From Candidatus Bathyarchaeota archaeon (lineage in GTDB: Archaea; Thermoproteota; Bathyarchaeia; RBG-16-48-13; GCA-020355125), in contig JAOZHK010000067.1 in NCBI GenBank assembly GCA_026014905.1, positions 1 to 5,355 of the forward strand: a stretch of DNA of 5,355 nucleotides, written 5' to 3'. Shown here one piece after another: positions 4,374-5,355 of the stretch (position 1 is the first letter of the stretch; every line of letters starts with the position of its first letter). Made by a program: the position numbers and the translations under genes. Under the pieces are notes generated by a model. That model made no database searches. It saw only the letters and a list, made by a program, of their open reading frames with translations, and had not been told where the DNA came from.

Positions 4374-4526
4374 CTATCCACGAAACGCGACACCTATACT
4401 GATGATGTGTTGACACTTCCGACACACATATGCATAGTGGGTCGTCATGTTTCCACGAAAATTGATATCCTCAATATCGTTATTTCCAATGCTGTTGTGG
4501 CAGTGGGGACATTTACCTAACGTCAA
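4374..4526 (-). CDS. Small zinc-ribbon protein, 50 aa, TTG start
   Basis: The frame reads (M)TLGKCPHCHNSIGNNDIED, then NFRGNMTTHYAYVCRKCQHI, ending GVAFRG. Two CxxC knuckles (C6-C9 and C35-C38), 25 residues apart, with aromatic residues before the second one, are the classic layout of a treble-clef or zinc-ribbon fold binding one Zn2+. Such 45-60 residue proteins are common in archaea and usually have unknown partners; roles in nucleic-acid or protein binding are typical. There is no in-frame ATG ahead of the first knuckle. The TTG at 4526 is the only reasonable start before an in-frame stop 6 codons further up, with a weak GTGA-type SD. It lies in a - strand series with the 83-aa and DUF4177-like genes downstream and the REDY-like gene upstream. 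Confidence 0.65.
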   Translation of the reverse strand: MTLGKCPHCHNSIGNNDIEDINFRGNMTTHYAYVCRKCQHIISIGVAFRG

Positions 4527-4629
4527 ATAAAGTTCACGTGATTATTTGTCATTATGTTTAATCTATAAGAATCCTGCTCCGTAATTGTGAGATAATATGC
4601 TTGATACTCTGTTTTTTTAAGAAATTTTC

Positions 4630-4664
4630 TTAGCTAACGAAAACAATTAGTCCTCGAATCGATG
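4630..4664. repeat. Composite spacer repeat, copy B1
   Basis: TTAGCTAA, about a dozen bases, then TTAG and TCCTCGAATCGATG. The 14-bp right half is identical to that of copy B2. It lies 75 bp past the stop of the REDY-like gene. Adjacent to it are two small hairpins, GATGTG/CACATC (4661-4676) and ATACG/CGTAT (4677-4693). The rest of the 4527-4739 spacer shows no gene. Confidence 0.5.
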
Positions 4665-4689
4665 TGTCTTCACATCATACGTGTGTGTC

Positions 4690-4700
4690 GTATAAAAAAG
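4690..4700 (-). terminator. U-tract and hairpins after the REDY-like gene
   Basis: The - strand has a run of six Ts (4694-4699) about 40 bases past the stop at 4740, followed by two short hairpins. A U-tract terminator is plausible, in which case the downstream zinc-ribbon gene would need its own promoter (TTATAGATT near 4562-4570 is a candidate). Confidence 0.3.
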
Positions 4701-4739
4701 TGAAATTTGTTGCGCCATTGACGGTTTAATCAAATAACG

Positions 4740-5078
4740 CTAGACTTCATGTCCCATTGTGAAGAACGAGGTTGGGTCCATGTAGATGCTCCACGATTGA
4801 GCAAACGCTTTGCCTTCATCTGTTCCGAGAAAACTTACCATCGCATTGAGATCCGAGACTTCGATCTTCGCCACATACATATAGGGTGTCTCTGATGGTA
4901 AATCTCCTTCAGGATCGGTAACGGCTGGTGCAAGCACCTGATCGATCTTCCATGTATTGAATGCAGTACACCACGGAGCACCTCGGATTCCTGGGATTTT
5001 CGTGTTAGTGAGGTATTGGTCATACTCCGCAGCCTTAGCCTTGTCTTTCAGGTTATAGATCGCAAAGAGAGTCGGCAT
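4740..5078 (-). CDS. REDY/HapK-like ABM-fold protein, 112 aa
   Basis: The protein begins MPTLFAIYNLKDKAKAAEYD, continues YLTNTKIPGIRGAPW (about residues 22-36), then a strand FNTWKIDQVL, an acidic loop, and YMYVAKIEVSDLNAM (about 66-80). It ends with a helix around GTDEGKAFAQSW. The Y-D-x-Y-L...K-I-P-G-x-R-G-x-P arrangement is characteristic of REDY-like proteins, a branch of the dimeric alpha-beta-barrel fold named after prodigiosin-cluster proteins RedY and HapK. No prodigiosin genes are nearby, so only fold-level function can be assigned; a small-molecule binding or modifying role is an inference. The start is certain: AGGAGG (5088-5093) lies 9 bases before the ATG. The leader contains a small hairpin GCTCC/GGAGC (5115-5131) and, further up, a TATA-like element. 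Confidence 0.85.
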   Translation of the reverse strand: MPTLFAIYNLKDKAKAAEYDQYLTNTKIPGIRGAPWCTAFNTWKIDQVLAPAVTDPEGDLPSETPYMYVAKIEVSDLNAMVSFLGTDEGKAFAQSWSIYMDPTSFFTMGHEV

Positions 5079-5087
5079 TGTTCACTT

Positions 5088-5093
5088 CCTCCT
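5088..5093 (-). promoter_or_regulatory. Strong SD of the REDY-like gene
   Basis: AGGAGG, within AAAGGAGGAAG, is 9 bases before the ATG at 5078 and fixes the start. Confidence 0.65.
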
Positions 5094-5172
5094 TTATGTC
5101 TTGGTATTCCTTTAGCTCCCCACCTCGGAGCCTTGTAACAGAAAAACATGTAACTACTATGTTCTTAATGTT

Positions 5173-5182
5173 GAATATATGC
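5173..5182 (-). promoter_or_regulatory. TATA-like element of the REDY-like gene
   Basis: CATATATTCA on the - strand would place a transcription start near 5150 and a leader of about 70 bases containing the GCTCC/GGAGC hairpin. Inferred from spacing only. Confidence 0.3.
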
Positions 5183-5194
5183 TTATTTTGATGT

Positions 5195-5232
5195 ATTAGC
5201 TAGCTAATCCTCGAATCGATGCTAGCTAGCTA
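5195..5232. repeat. Composite spacer repeat, copy B2, flanked by two palindromes
   Basis: ATTAGCTAGCTAAT (5195-5208) is a perfect 14-bp palindrome. It runs into TCCTCGAATCGATG (5208-5221), and then GCTAGCTAGCTA (5221-5232). This is the most complete copy and joins the stop-cassette palindrome and the TCGATG half in one unit. Confidence 0.55.
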
Positions 5233-5355
5233 CTATATAAGGCCTTTAAGCTGTTGAATTATGCCTTGACTGAGCATATGCCAGAAAACTCTTCTTTTCA
5301 GTTCATTGCTAGAAAATATTCCTTGAAGTCTTCTTCTCCATGAACCATAAAAGCT
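5233..5355 (-). CDS. Possible C-terminal end of a gene cut by the window edge
   Basis: A frame open to the right edge encodes 40 residues, including LKRRVFWHMLSQGIIQQLKG, and ends in two TAG codons that run straight into GCTAGCTAGC. The basic, helical-looking sequence is not recognised. A second frame on the same strand is open from the edge to a TGA at 5298 (ending EYFLAMN) and is an equally reasonable gene end. The stretch is too short to decide between them without the neighbouring sequence. Confidence 0.25.
   Translation of the reverse strand, partial: SFYGSWRRRLQGIFSSNELKRRVFWHMLSQGIIQQLKGLI

Noticed and set aside
4646..4718. 23-codon - strand frame (MAQQISLFYTT...) after the REDY-like gene
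   Set aside because: It has no SD, no homology I can recognise, and its end lies in repeat copy B1.
4740..5078. Prodigiosin biosynthesis role for the REDY/HapK-like gene
   Set aside because: The name comes only from family members in such clusters; none of the other pathway genes is in the window.
1421..5355. CRISPR array, transposable element ends, tRNA genes
   Set aside because: The repeats are irregularly spaced and lack unique equal-length spacers; there is no transposase frame or target duplication, and no cloverleaf with a GTTCRA-type arm was seen.

Overview
The window looks like an accessory stretch of an archaeal chromosome, most probably a soil ammonia-oxidising archaeon of the Nitrososphaeria (Thaumarchaeota). 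This is inferred from the protein types (DUF3303-like and other small alpha-beta-barrel proteins, tiny zinc-ribbon proteins, a 209-residue SAM-methyltransferase-like family), from AT-rich spacers with TATA-like boxes, from U-tract ends without GC-rich terminator hairpins, and from a mix of strong Shine-Dalgarno (SD) sites and genes without one. No rRNA, tRNA or replication gene fixes the taxonomy, so a bacterial source is not strictly excluded.

Layout. (1) Bases 1-1420, + strand: two tandem paralogous class I SAM-dependent methyltransferase genes 2 bp apart, the first cut by the window edge. They are visibly more GC-rich than the rest and resemble bacterial-type enzymes. (2) 1661-2537, - strand: two small dimeric alpha-beta-barrel (ABM-fold) proteins, each in its own transcription unit. 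The leader of the first can fold so that its SD is paired. (3) 2673-3018: a tiny membrane protein (+) meeting tail to tail a tiny CxxC protein (-), 1 bp apart. (4) 3132-3761, +: a methyltransferase-like protein with a perfect G-quadruplex motif upstream and a hairpin across its start codon. (5) 3858-5078, all -: from upstream to downstream, a REDY/HapK-like ABM protein, a 50-residue zinc ribbon, an 83-residue protein I do not recognise, and a 50-residue DUF4177-like protein. (6) The right edge may hold the C-terminal end of another - strand gene.

No gene-free stretch exceeds 300 bp once the tiny genes are counted. The spacers contain two linked kinds of repeat. One is a GCTAGCTAGC palindrome that sits on or next to the stop codons of several genes and gives stops in all reading frames. 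The other is a roughly 25-35 bp composite repeat (a TAG-rich half plus TCNTCGRR(G)TCGATG) found four times, three of them 65-75 bp past the stop of each ABM-fold gene. I see no phage, transposase, CRISPR or toxin genes. The most unusual content is regulatory: the SD-sequestering leader, the G-quadruplex with start-codon hairpin, and the stop-associated repeats. The genes do not form one evident pathway.
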